From JALHVH01 sp963773685 (lineage in GTDB: Bacteria; Acidobacteriota; Aminicenantia; Aminicenantales; Saccharicenantaceae), in assembly GCA_963773685.1 (NCBI GenBank), contig CAVZBY010000010.1, positions 62,001 to 126,000 of the forward strand: a DNA stretch of 64,000 nt. The letters run 5' to 3'. The translations under genes were made by a program, and so were the position numbers. The first letter of the stretch is position 1, and every line of letters starts with the position of its first letter. This document shows positions 7,993 through 16,319 of the stretch, one piece after another. The notes beneath the pieces are model-generated. The model saw only the letters and a program-made list of their open reading frames with translations, was not told where the DNA came from and ran no database searches.

Positions 7993-9376
7993 GCCGCCCC
8001 TGGCCGAACGGCCGGCCGGGAAAGCGCCCGCGGGGCCGGCTTGGGAAAACGCCTTTCTGAAGCGGATCGCCGCGCTCAAGCAGGCGGGCACCCGGGAATA
8101 CGCGCGCGACATGGCTGATCTCCTGCACGGTTCGGCGGCGGACCCCGCCCTGTTGGGGAGGGTGGGCGCCGTCATCGCCGACAGGGCCGGCCTTCGCACG
8201 GCCATCAACGCCATCGATCTCTGCCAGCTGATGCTGGGCCTGAGAAAGCCGCGCATCGCCATCTACGACCATACATGGCCGTTCATCGGCGGGGCGCAGA
8301 AATACGGCGCCACGATGGCCGAGGCCTTGCGGGATCTGGGTGAGATCACCTTGATCGGGAACCGCCCCTTCTCCACCGGACAGCTGTCGGCCTGGTACGG
8401 CCTGGATCTCGCGGATTGCTCCACCCGCCTGATTCCGCTTCCCTTTTTCGAGGAAAAGGGCGGAGATTCCATCGATCCCGGAGAGATCATCTCGCGCGAC
8501 ATGGCCAACCCGTTCCATGCCGTCAGCCGGGCGACCCTGGACTACGACCTCTTCATCAACAACGGCATGCTGGAAATGGTCCTGCCCCTGTCCTATCGGT
8601 CCGTATTCATCACCCACTTCCCGGAACGACGGGCGCGCAGCTATTTCTACGTGGACCGCTACGACCGCTTGGTCTGCAACAGCCGCTATACGGCCGGATG
8701 GATCGAAAAGCGTTGGGGGCTCGAACCCCACGTTCAGATCTATCCCCCCGTCGACATGCCGGGACCGCGCCCCGAAAACAAGGAGCCAATCATCCTGTCG
8801 GTGGCGCGCTTCGACCCCGGGGGGAACAAGCAACAGCTCGACATGGTCCGCGTTTTCCAGACGCTCGTCCGCCGTCACCCCAGGGCCAGCCGCGGCTGGC
8901 GCCTGATCCTTGCCGGCGGCAGTCATGGCGATAACCCTTATCTCCGCCAGGTGCGGCAATTTCTGACGGACAACCCGGGCCTCCCGGTCGAGCTGAAGGT
9001 GAACATCACGGCGGCCGAGCTCCGGGAGCTCTATCGCCGCGCCTCCCTGTTCTGGCATTTCTGCGGTCTCGGACAGACCGATCCGGCCCTTGTGGAGCAT
9101 TTCGGCATGACCGTGGCCGAGGCCATGCAGAGCGGATGTATCCCCCTGGTCTTCGACGGCGGCGGCATGCGCGAGATCGTCCGGTCCGGGGAGAACGGCT
9201 ATCTCTTCTCCAACCTCGTCGAGCTGGCCGGCACGATCGTCAGGCTGTTCGACGAACCCGCGTTGCGCGCCGGCCTGGCCGAGGCGGCCTGGAGCGCCGG
9301 ACGGAGTTTCGCCAAAGAGATCTTCGCCGGCCGCGTGCGGACCCTGGCCCGGGAGCTGTTGGCCCCGGCCCCATGA
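7985..9376 (+). CDS. GT4 family glycosyltransferase with N-terminal extension
   Basis: 463 residues. The first 80 residues are a helical extension without a recognised domain. The GT-B core starts at RIAIYDHTWPFIGGAQKYGA (acceptor loop with GGAQ), continues with FITHFPERRARSYFYVDRYDRLVCNSRYTAGWI, and the donor domain reads IILSVARFDPGGNKQQLDMV, then EHFGMTVAEAMQSGCIPLVF with the E-X7-E type arrangement. The overall pattern is close to ALG11-like alpha-mannosyltransferases, but specificity is not provable. Last gene of this tightly overlapped block; 120 bases separate it from the next glycosyltransferase, which has its own promoter. Confidence 0.87.
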   Translation: MSEPPLAERPAGKAPAGPAWENAFLKRIAALKQAGTREYARDMADLLHGSAADPALLGRVGAVIADRAGLRTAINAIDLCQLMLGLRKPRIAIYDHTWPFIGGAQKYGATMAEALRDLGEITLIGNRPFSTGQLSAWYGLDLADCSTRLIPLPFFEEKGGDSIDPGEIISRDMANPFHAVSRATLDYDLFINNGMLEMVLPLSYRSVFITHFPERRARSYFYVDRYDRLVCNSRYTAGWIEKRWGLEPHVQIYPPVDMPGPRPENKEPIILSVARFDPGGNKQQLDMVRVFQTLVRRHPRASRGWRLILAGGSHGDNPYLRQVRQFLTDNPGLPVELKVNITAAELRELYRRASLFWHFCGLGQTDPALVEHFGMTVAEAMQSGCIPLVFDGGGMREIVRSGENGYLFSNLVELAGTIVRLFDEPALRAGLAEAAWSAGRSFAKEIFAGRVRTLARELLAPAP

Positions 9377-9411
9377 TTTCGCCCCGGCTTATTTCGGAGC
9401 TTTGTCGATCC

Positions 9412-9465
9412 TCGCCCGTCTTGCCCGTCTCGCTTGTCCCGCCTGCCTCGCTTGTCTCGCTTTCA
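9412..9465 (+). repeat. Six imperfect 9-bp tandem units
   Basis: Consecutive units of consensus TCGCTTGTC lie at 9412, 9421, 9430, 9439, 9448 and 9457, between two glycosyltransferase genes and running into the promoter of the second. Confidence 0.7.
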
Positions 9466-9489
9466 ATTATGGGCCCTTTGTGTTATATT
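9461..9489 (+). promoter_or_regulatory. Probable promoter (leaderless) for the GT2 gene
   Basis: TATATT at 9484-9489 stands 7 bases before the ATG at 9497; TTTCAA at 9461-9466 is a weak -35 at a 17-base spacing. Confidence 0.5.
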
Positions 9490-9496
9490 TCCTAAG

Positions 9497-10465
9497 ATGA
9501 ACATAACAGGACGGATAGAGATTTCTCTGGTCATCCCCGTCTTCAACGAGGAGGAGAGCCTCCCCGAGCTCTATCAGCAGCTCGGCCGGGCCTGCCCCGG
9601 ACTGGGGAGGCCCTACGAGATCATCTTCGTCGACGACGGAAGCACGGACGGCTCGTTCGAGACCCTGAAGCGCCTCCGGGCGGGCGACCCGAGGGTCCGC
9701 ATCGTCCGCTTCCGGAGGAACTTCGGCCAGACGGCCGCCCTGGCCGCGGGGTTCGATCTCGCCCGGGGGGACGTCATCGTCACCCTGGACGCCGACCTCC
9801 AGAACGATCCGGCGGACATCGCCGCCCTGCTCACCAAGATCGACGCCGGATACGACATCGTTTCGGGCTGGAGGAAGGATCGGAAAGACCGGTTCCTGTC
9901 GCGCCGGCTCCCGTCCATCATGGCGAACGGGCTCATCTCCCGCTTCACGGGGGTCAAGCTCCACGACTACGGCTGTACGCTCAAGGCCTTCCGCCGGGAG
10001 GTCATCAAGAGCATCAACCTCTACGGCGAGCTCCACCGGTTCATTCCCGCCATCGCCAGCACCATGGGCGTTTCGATCGCCGAGATCGAGGTCCGTCACC
10101 GCCCCCGCACGAAGGGCAAGTCCAAGTACAACATCCTGAGGACCCCCAAGGTCCTCCTCGACCTCCTGACGGTCAAGTTCCTCCTGAGCTATTCGACCCG
10201 CCCCCTGCAGATCTTCGGCCTGTTCGGCATGGCCGGCGGGCTGGCCGGCCTCCTGATCGGACTGTGGCTGTCGTACGAGCGGCTTGTCCTCAAGCACAGC
10301 ATCGCCAACCGTCCCCTGCTCCTCCTGGCCGTCCTGCTCGTCGTCATCGGCATCCAGTTCATCACCCTCGGCCTCCTGGCCGAGATCATGGTCCGCGCCT
10401 ACCACGAATCCTCCGCCAAGAAGATCTACCACATCAAGGAAACCATCGACTCCGACCGGCCATGA
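9497..10465 (+). CDS. GT2 polyprenyl-phosphate glycosyltransferase (ArnC/DPM1-like)
   Basis: 322 residues. GT-A domain first: LVIPVFNEEESLPEL, EIIFVDDGSTDGS, FGQTAALAAGFDLA and the metal-binding TLDADLQNDP (DxD-type), then VSGWRKDRKD and the acceptor motif YGCTLKAFRREVI. Two C-terminal membrane helices (about 235-260 and 275-300) anchor it. This is the layout of enzymes that load a sugar on undecaprenyl phosphate, such as ArnC and GtrB. The ATG at 9497 is preferred because the -10 box is seven bases upstream; a longer frame reaching back to 9434 runs through the tandem repeat. It overlaps the next gene by four bases. Confidence 0.88.
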   Translation: MNITGRIEISLVIPVFNEEESLPELYQQLGRACPGLGRPYEIIFVDDGSTDGSFETLKRLRAGDPRVRIVRFRRNFGQTAALAAGFDLARGDVIVTLDADLQNDPADIAALLTKIDAGYDIVSGWRKDRKDRFLSRRLPSIMANGLISRFTGVKLHDYGCTLKAFRREVIKSINLYGELHRFIPAIASTMGVSIAEIEVRHRPRTKGKSKYNILRTPKVLLDLLTVKFLLSYSTRPLQIFGLFGMAGGLAGLLIGLWLSYERLVLKHSIANRPLLLLAVLLVVIGIQFITLGLLAEIMVRAYHESSAKKIYHIKETIDSDRP

Positions 10466-11628
10466 AGATCCTCATGCTCGCCCCCGAGCCGTTCTTCCAG
10501 CCTCGGGGGACCCCCATCAGCGTCTACTTCCGGGCCCAGGCGCTCACGGCCCTCGGCCACGAGGTCGACCTCGTCACCTACCCGCTGGGCGAGGACGTCC
10601 GGATGGACGGGCTGAGGATCTTCCGCCTGCCGAACTTCCTCGGCCTCAGGAAGATCAAGATCGGTCCCTCGGCCGCCAAGGTCCCGCTCGACGCGGCGCT
10701 CGCCCTGAAGGCGCTGGGCCGCGTCCTCCGCAACCGCTACGACCTCGTCCACTCCCACGAGGAAGCGGACCTCATCGGCGTCCTCCTGAGCCGGCTCGCC
10801 CGAGCGCCCCACGTGTACGACATGCATTCGAGCCTGCCGCAACAGCTCGAGAACTTCGAGTTCACGCGGTCGCCCCTTCTCAAGCGGCTCTTCGCCCGGA
10901 TGGAGCGATTCGTCCTCAGGAATTCGCACGCCATCATCGTCATCTGCCCCGATCTCATGGACAGGGTGCGGGCCGAGGGTTTCGGGGAAAAGGCCGTTCT
11001 CATCGAGAATGTCCTCGATTTTCCCGCCCCGGAGACCGGCCCGGGCGAGATCGAGCGGATGAAGCTCGAGCTGGCCCCGGGCGGCGAGAAGATCATCCTT
11101 TACGCCGGGAACTTCGGGCCGTATCAGGGCGTATCCCTCCTCGTCGAAGCCGCCGCCCGTCTCCGGGAGAAGGCGGTCCTCGTTCTTCTCGGCGGAAGCC
11201 CGGGGGACCGGGCCTGTCTCGAAGCTCAGGCCGCCGGGCTCGGCCTCACGGGGAGGATCGTCGTCCTGGACAGGGTCGCCCCCACGCGGGTCCCGCTGTT
11301 CGTGCAGGCCGCCGACGTCCTGGTTTCGCCCCGGATGTCCGGGACGAACACGCCCCTGAAGATCTATTCGTTCCTGAAGTCGGGGAAGCCCCTCGTCGCG
11401 ACGCGCCTCTATACCCACACCCAGGTTCTCAACGACGCCATCTCCATCCTGGTCGAACCGACGCCGGAGGCTATGGCTGCCGGCCTGGACTTCGCTCTCA
11501 AGGACCCGGAAGCGAAGAAGCGGGCCGCGGCCGCCGCGGCGCTCGCGGCGAGGGAATATACGTTCGAGGCCTATCGGGACAGGATCGTCCGCTGTCTCGG
11601 GATGGCCGTGAAGAATTTCGGAGGATAG
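10462..11628 (+). CDS. GT4 family glycosyltransferase
   Basis: 388 residues, GT-B. N-terminus MKILMLAPEPFFQPRGTPIS carries the PRGTP acceptor loop characteristic of a GT4 subgroup; LVHSHEEADLIG and YDMHSSLPQQLENF follow. Donor domain: IILYAGNFGPYQGVSLLVEA, then VSPRMSGTNTPLKIYSFLKS, where the usual second Glu is absent and the G-T-N-T-P-L-K-I-Y motif takes its place as in that subgroup. Coupled by ATGA overlap to the polyprenyl-phosphate transferase before it and followed after 10 bases by the epimerase gene. Confidence 0.87.
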   Translation: MKILMLAPEPFFQPRGTPISVYFRAQALTALGHEVDLVTYPLGEDVRMDGLRIFRLPNFLGLRKIKIGPSAAKVPLDAALALKALGRVLRNRYDLVHSHEEADLIGVLLSRLARAPHVYDMHSSLPQQLENFEFTRSPLLKRLFARMERFVLRNSHAIIVICPDLMDRVRAEGFGEKAVLIENVLDFPAPETGPGEIERMKLELAPGGEKIILYAGNFGPYQGVSLLVEAAARLREKAVLVLLGGSPGDRACLEAQAAGLGLTGRIVVLDRVAPTRVPLFVQAADVLVSPRMSGTNTPLKIYSFLKSGKPLVATRLYTHTQVLNDAISILVEPTPEAMAAGLDFALKDPEAKKRAAAAAALAAREYTFEAYRDRIVRCLGMAVKNFGG

Positions 11629-11638
11629 GAGCCTTCGG

Positions 11639-12607
11639 ATGCAGGCGTTCGTCACGGGCGCGTCCGGATTCATCGGGACCCATCTCGTCCGCCGCCTGTC
11701 GGCGGACGGCTGGAAGGTCCTCGCGCTTGACCTCAAAACCCCGATCGCTCCCTCGCCCGGCATCGAAGTCATCCGCGGCGACATCCGGGACCCCGGCCCC
11801 TGGAAGAAGGCCCTCGAGGGGACGAACGTCCTCTTTCATCTGGCCGCCGCCCTCGGCGCCTCCCGCCTCTCGGGGGACGCTTTCCTGGAGATCAATGCCG
11901 GGGGAACGGGAGCCCTACTCGGAGCGGCTCGCGAAGCCGGCGTCGGGAAGACGGTTCACGTCAGCTCGGCAGGCGTCATCGGCGCGGTCAGGCCCGGCGC
12001 GACCGCCGACGAAGAGACCCCCCCGAATCCACAAAATGCCTATGACCGGAGCAAGCTCGAAGCGGAGCGCATCGCTCTCGAGTTCGCGAGGCGCGGGAGC
12101 GAGATCGTCGTCGTGAGGCCCGGATGGGCCTATGGGCCCGGTGACCGGCGGACGCTCAAGGTCATCAAGGCCGTCAACGATCGCCGGTTCGCCCTCGTCG
12201 CACCCGACCGGGGACGGCAGACGCCGGTCTTCGTCGACGACCTGGTCGACGGCTTCCGGCTCGCCGCCGAAAAGGGACGACGCGGAGAGATCTATCATCT
12301 GACCGGAGACGAGGTCCTCACGGTCCGCCGCATGGCCGCGATCCTCGCGGAAGCCTGCGGTGTTCCCGCGCCGCGATTGCGTATCCCCGTCCCAGCGGCG
12401 AAGCTCGCCGCCTGGGCGCTCGAAAAGGCCTTCGCGCCGTTCGGCAGGGAGGCTCCGCTCAACCGGTCCAGGCTCGCCTTCTTCCTCGACGCCAAACCGC
12501 TTTCGAACGCCAAGGCGCGGCGCGACCTCGGCTTCAGGCCGGCGGTCGATTTCCGGACGGGGGCGGCCCGGGCGGTCGCCTGGTACCGGGAACAGGGCTG
12601 GCTATAA
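11639..12607 (+). CDS. NAD-dependent sugar epimerase/dehydratase (extended SDR)
   Basis: 322 residues with the extended short-chain dehydrogenase fold: FVTGASGFIGTHLVRRL (TGxxGxxG NAD site), a conserved LAAALGASRL region, HVSSAG and the catalytic YDRSK (YxxxK) near residue 138, then VVRPGWAYGPGDRRT. Typical members interconvert nucleotide sugars or act on lipid-linked substrates; which one cannot be read. GAGGATAGGA just before the ATG is a strong ribosome-binding site. It is the last gene of the first glycan block and ends where a small convergent frame begins. Confidence 0.87.
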   Translation: MQAFVTGASGFIGTHLVRRLSADGWKVLALDLKTPIAPSPGIEVIRGDIRDPGPWKKALEGTNVLFHLAAALGASRLSGDAFLEINAGGTGALLGAAREAGVGKTVHVSSAGVIGAVRPGATADEETPPNPQNAYDRSKLEAERIALEFARRGSEIVVVRPGWAYGPGDRRTLKVIKAVNDRRFALVAPDRGRQTPVFVDDLVDGFRLAAEKGRRGEIYHLTGDEVLTVRRMAAILAEACGVPAPRLRIPVPAAKLAAWALEKAFAPFGREAPLNRSRLAFFLDAKPLSNAKARRDLGFRPAVDFRTGAARAVAWYREQGWL

Positions 12608-12712
12608 ACCGACGCGGTCCCGTCTCTTCAGCTTCGTCACCGAAAGAACAGCCAGGAGCAGACCCGCGAGACCGAGGAAGATCACTAACGGCTTTTTCAT
12701 CTGAATACTCAT
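12602..12712 (-). CDS. Possible 36-residue single-span membrane protein
   Basis: A short frame reading MSIQMKKPLVIFLGLAGLLL then AVLSVTKLKRRDRVGL and stop: basic N-terminus, one hydrophobic helix and a basic C-terminus, a plausible small inner-membrane protein. An internal ATG (12700) has GGGATGAG at good spacing, giving a 32-residue version. A perfect TTGACA lies 50 bases upstream on the same strand. It overlaps the last bases of the convergent epimerase gene. No family is recognised; coding status rests on hydropathy, start context and the promoter. Confidence 0.4.
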   Translation of the reverse strand: MSIQMKKPLVIFLGLAGLLLAVLSVTKLKRRDRVGL

Positions 12713-12737
12713 CCCATCAACCGGATCGAACGGAATA

Positions 12738-12767
12738 TAATTAGCACAGCGGGTTTCGGGCTGTCAA
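12738..12767 (-). promoter_or_regulatory. Candidate promoter for the small membrane protein
   Basis: Minus-strand TTGACA (12762-12767) with an imperfect TAATTA (12738-12743) 18 bases downstream; TATATT sits slightly further on. Confidence 0.4.
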
Positions 12768-12780
12768 ATCGGCGGGAACA

Positions 12781-13536
12781 TCAGGCTCCGGGCTCGCGCC
12801 GGTCATGGATCTTGAGCTGGCGCGCGCCGCGGGCGAAGGAGAATTCCGGGACCGGGCCCGTGACCACCGACCCGGCGCCGATGACGCTCGACCGGCCGAT
12901 GGCGACACCGTCGAGGACGAGCACGCCCGCCCCGAGCCAGACGTCGTCCCCGATACGGATCCCGCCCTTGGCGAGCGACGGCTGGAACATGACGGGCGTC
13001 GCGAGGTCGGCGAACGAATGGTTGCCTCCGGCCACGAGATAGCAGTTCCCGGCCAGGAAGCAGTACTTCCCCAGCCGCACCTCGGTCTCCGAGAGGATCG
13101 TGCAATTGGCGGAGACGTTGCAGTAATCCCCAAGATAGATCGAGCCTTCCTTGCAGCTGAGGATGGCGTTCCGCCCGACATACGCGTTCTCTCCGATGAC
13201 GATGCCCTCGTTCGCCGCGCCCTTGGCGTCGAGGACCGCGCCGTCGTCGACGAACGTCCCCGCACCGACGCTGATCTTATGGGGATGGCGGATGGTGATC
13301 CCGCGGCCGAAGACGCAACCCCGGCCGACCGATTTGAAGAAGCGGGGGTAGAACATCTTCCTGAGGAAATAGCCGAAGGCGCCCGGGGCGCCGGAAACGC
13401 ACGACACGACGAATTCGTACTTGATGAGGTTCCAAAGCCCCTTCCGGCCCGGGAAGATCTCCGAGTACTTGGCGGCCATGGACCGGTCGCCGGCCATGAG
13501 CTCCTTATGGATGCTGCCGCGGAATTCTTCGTTCAC
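12781..13536 (-). CDS. Left-handed beta-helix (hexapeptide repeat) acyltransferase
   Basis: 251 residues. From about residue 70 the sequence cycles through hexapeptide turns (ISVGAGTFVDDGAVLDAKG, IVIGENAYVGRNAILS, IRIGDDVWLGAGVLVLDGVA, IGRSSVIGAGSVVTG), the parallel beta-helix of LbetaH acetyl/acyltransferases of the maltose O-acetyltransferase/WbbJ group. The N-terminal 60 residues contain a hydrophobic/basic segment that could touch the membrane. Likely O-acetylates a sugar of the surface glycan made by the flanking genes. Starts at GTG 13536 behind AGAGGTGGAG; a perfect minus-strand TATAAT at 13566-13571 lies upstream. Confidence 0.85.
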   Translation of the reverse strand: MNEEFRGSIHKELMAGDRSMAAKYSEIFPGRKGLWNLIKYEFVVSCVSGAPGAFGYFLRKMFYPRFFKSVGRGCVFGRGITIRHPHKISVGAGTFVDDGAVLDAKGAANEGIVIGENAYVGRNAILSCKEGSIYLGDYCNVSANCTILSETEVRLGKYCFLAGNCYLVAGGNHSFADLATPVMFQPSLAKGGIRIGDDVWLGAGVLVLDGVAIGRSSVIGAGSVVTGPVPEFSFARGARQLKIHDRREPGA

Positions 13537-13635
13537 GCTCCACCTCTGTCCGTGATCCCGGCGTCATTATATCACGGGCCCGCGCCGATTGTCTTAGCGG
13601 GGAAAATATGGCATAACTAGGGCGGAAACGCCGCC

Positions 13636-14748
13636 ATGACGAGCCCCATCCGAGACGATTGTTCCCATTTCCGCGGCGATAAGCCCTGCCGATTCAAGCG
13701 GCCCTGCGGGGATTGCCCCGAGGTCGACCCTCTCGACGCGCGGACGAAGGTCCTCATCCTCAAGTGCCGGGCCCAGGGCGACGTCCTGAGGACGACCGCG
13801 CTCCTCCCCGGATTGAAACGGAAGTACCCGCGGAGCCATGTCACGTGGCTCGTGGACGGAGAGAGCGTCGATCTCCTGGCGGGCAATCCGCTCGTGGATG
13901 CCGTCCTCGCCTTCGGGCTCGAGTCCGTCCTTCCTCTCGAGGTCCGGGAGTTCGACGTCCTCATTTGCCTCGACAAGGAACCGGCAATCACGGCCCTGGC
14001 GACGAAGGTCCGGGCCGCGCGGAAGTTCGGGTTCGGGATGAACGCCCACGGCGGGACGACGGCCTTCAACGACGCCGCGGGCTATGCCCTTCGGCTGGGG
14101 ATCGACGACGACCTCAAGTACCGGATGAACATGAAGACCTATCAGGAGCTCGCCTCCGAAGCGGCGGAGCTCGGTTATGCGCGCGACGAATACGTCTTCG
14201 AGCTCGGCAACGGGGCCGCACGGAAGGCCCGGGAGTATATGAAGGCGCGCGGCGTCGACGGATCCCGCCCGGCCGTCGGGCTCAATACGGGCGCGGGGAC
14301 GAAGTTCGAGACGAAACAATGGCCGGTCGAACATTATCGGGAGCTCGCCCGCGGCCTGGCCGGAGGGCTCGGCGCGAACGTCTTCCTCCTCGGCGGGCCG
14401 CGGGAAGAAGCGCTCAACGCGGCTATCGCGGCGGGCGCCCCGCCGCGGGTCTACAACACGGGCAACGATCACGCGCTTCCCGAGTTCGCCGGATTCGTCT
14501 CCCTGATGGACGTCGTCGTCACCTCGGACACGCTCGGCATGCACCTGGGCATCGCCCTCAAGAAGAAGATCGTCGCCCTTTTCGGCCCGACCTGCCCCCA
14601 GGAGATCGACGTCTACGATCGCGGCGTCAGGCTCTTCACGGGCGCCCCCTGCGCCCCGTGCTACAAACAGACCTGCCCGGATGCCGTCTGCATGAAAGAG
14701 ATCACGCCGGGCCGGGTCCTCGAAGAGGTCCGGCGTCTCATCGCCTGA
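13636..14748 (+). CDS. GT9 family (heptosyltransferase-like) glycosyltransferase with Cys-rich N-terminus
   Basis: 370 residues. After an unusual N-terminal Cys cluster (CSHFRGDKPCRFKRPCGDC, residues 9-27) comes the GT9 fold: LILKCRAQGDVLRTTALLPG, then PAVGLNTGAGTKFETKQWP (donor-domain NxGAG...K.WP), FLLGGPREE, and SDTLGMHLGIALKKKIVALFGPT, which matches the D-x-G-x-x-H motif region of heptosyltransferases. The C-terminus has further Cys pairs (PCAPCYKQTCPDAVC). Probably transfers heptose or a related sugar to lipopolysaccharide core. A weak TTGTCT-17-CATAAC promoter precedes it (13589-13617). Confidence 0.87.
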   Translation: MTSPIRDDCSHFRGDKPCRFKRPCGDCPEVDPLDARTKVLILKCRAQGDVLRTTALLPGLKRKYPRSHVTWLVDGESVDLLAGNPLVDAVLAFGLESVLPLEVREFDVLICLDKEPAITALATKVRAARKFGFGMNAHGGTTAFNDAAGYALRLGIDDDLKYRMNMKTYQELASEAAELGYARDEYVFELGNGAARKAREYMKARGVDGSRPAVGLNTGAGTKFETKQWPVEHYRELARGLAGGLGANVFLLGGPREEALNAAIAAGAPPRVYNTGNDHALPEFAGFVSLMDVVVTSDTLGMHLGIALKKKIVALFGPTCPQEIDVYDRGVRLFTGAPCAPCYKQTCPDAVCMKEITPGRVLEEVRRLIA

Positions 14749-14753
14749 AAGCC

Positions 14754-15504
14754 ATGGCCGACACGCGCCGCCGCATCGTCGTGATGACCCCGACCTACGA
14801 CGAGGCGGAGAACATCGCCGATCTCATCCGCGAGATCCTCGTCGCTCCCGCTCGACGCCGACCTGAGCGTCCTCGTTGTGGACGACGATTCCCCGGACGG
14901 GACGGGCCGCATCGCGGAGGCGCTGGGCCGGGAGGACGAACGCATCCACACCCTCATCCGCAGGAAGCGCCGGGGCCGGGGGGCCGCCGGCCTCGACGGG
15001 TTCAAGGCCGCCCTGGCGCTCGGGCCGGACCTCGTCGTCGAGATGGACGCGGATCTCTCCCACCCTCCCCGCTACATCCCGGACCTCGTCGCGGCCATGG
15101 ACCGATTCGATGTCGTCCTGGGCTCTCGGTTCGTCCCCGGCGGCCGCGATGCCGATCGAAGCCTCTTCCGCCGGTTCATCACCTTCCTCGTCCGCCTCTT
15201 CATCCGCCGGAAGTTCCACATCCCGGTAAAGGACGTCTCCTCGGGATTCCGCTGTTTCCGGAGGGAGGTCCTGGAGGCCGTCGACCTCGACGATTGCATC
15301 TCCGTCGGGCCCTCCGTCGTCCTCGAAGTGCTGTACAAGGCGTTTCTTCGAGGCTATAGGATCGGCGAGGTCCCCATCGTCTTCGTCGACCGGAAGAGGG
15401 GGAAGACCAAGCTCGACGGCCTCACCCTCGTCGAAACGCTGGTCGCGGCCCTGAGGATCAAGCGCCGCTATGGGCCGGCGCCCGGAAGCTCCCCGACGCC
15501 CTGA
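14754..15504 (+). CDS. GT2 dolichol-phosphate-mannose-synthase-like glycosyltransferase, frame broken near 14850
   Basis: The gene starts MADTRRRIVVMTPTYDEAEN (ATG 14754) and after EILVAP continues one base out of frame with LDADLSVLVVDDDSPDGTG, so about one extra base sits near 14850; corrected length is 249 residues. The remaining GT-A motifs are intact: DGFKAALALGPDLVVEMDAD (metal-binding D-x-D), LGSRFVPGG and DVSSGFRCFRREVL. The family includes Dpm1 and bacterial polyprenyl-phosphate mannosyltransferases without membrane helices. It lies 5 bases after the GT9 gene and 14 bases before rsmA. Confidence 0.8.
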
Positions 15505-15518
15505 GGGAAGGCCCCGAG

Positions 15519-16319
15519 ATGAAAAGAACGAGACGCCACGCCCTGGGCCAGCATTTTCTCGTCAACCGCTCCGTCCTCGACAAGATCGTCCGCGCGATCG
15601 GCCCCGAAGCGTCCGATGTCATCGTCGAGATCGGTCCGGGAAGGGGCGCCCTGACCTTCCTCCTCGCGGAGCGCGCGGGCCGGGTCATCGCCGTCGAGAA
15701 GGACGCGGCCTTCATCCCCCTCCTCCGCGAAAAGGCCGGTCCGAACGTGACCATCGTCGAGGCCGACGTCCTCGACACGGACTTCGCGCCCCTGCTCGAA
15801 GCCGCGGGCGGGGACGGAGGCGGCGCGAAGCTCGTCGGGAACCTCCCCTATTCGGTCTCGTCGCCCATCCTGTTCAAGGCCCTCGACGCCCATGCCCTGT
15901 TCGCGAAATGCGTCTTCCTCCTCCAGAAGGAGGTCGCCGACAGGGTCTGCGGCCGCCCGGGCACGAAGGACCATTCGCCGATGTCCATCCTGCTCCAGGA
16001 TCGTTTCGAGGCGCGCGTCGAATTCCGCGTCTCCCCCGGCTCCTTCTCCCCGCCGCCCAAGGTCGATTCGGCGCTCCTCTCGCTCACCCGCAGGGCCGCG
16101 CCGCTTTTCCCGGCCGCGAACGAGGCGGGGTTCCGGAGGTTCCTGAGGGCGGCCTTCGCCCAACGGCGGAAACTGCTCGTCCGGAACCTCGAAATGAGCG
16201 GCCTGCCGCGCGAGCGGATCGAAGCCGCTTACGCCGCCCTCGGCCTCGCCCGCAACGCCCGCGCCGAGGAGCTCCCCGCCGATGTCCTTTTCGCGATCTA
16301 TGCTAAAATGAACCGATGA
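15519..16319 (+). CDS. rsmA: 16S rRNA (adenine1518/1519-N6) dimethyltransferase
   Basis: 266 residues. KsgA/RsmA dimethylates two adjacent adenines near the 3' end of 16S rRNA, late in small-subunit assembly. Motifs: HALGQHFLVN at the N-terminus, SAM-binding EIGPGRGALTFLLAE, VIAVEKD, and the catalytic NLPYSVSSPILFK (NLPY), then VSPGSFSPPPKVDSALL, all diagnostic. The length is the family norm. Its stop overlaps the start of the following radical SAM gene (ATGA). Unlike its glycan neighbours it is a housekeeping gene; sharing of a transcript is likely from the 14-base upstream gap. Confidence 0.95.
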   Translation: MKRTRRHALGQHFLVNRSVLDKIVRAIGPEASDVIVEIGPGRGALTFLLAERAGRVIAVEKDAAFIPLLREKAGPNVTIVEADVLDTDFAPLLEAAGGDGGGAKLVGNLPYSVSSPILFKALDAHALFAKCVFLLQKEVADRVCGRPGTKDHSPMSILLQDRFEARVEFRVSPGSFSPPPKVDSALLSLTRRAAPLFPAANEAGFRRFLRAAFAQRRKLLVRNLEMSGLPRERIEAAYAALGLARNARAEELPADVLFAIYAKMNR

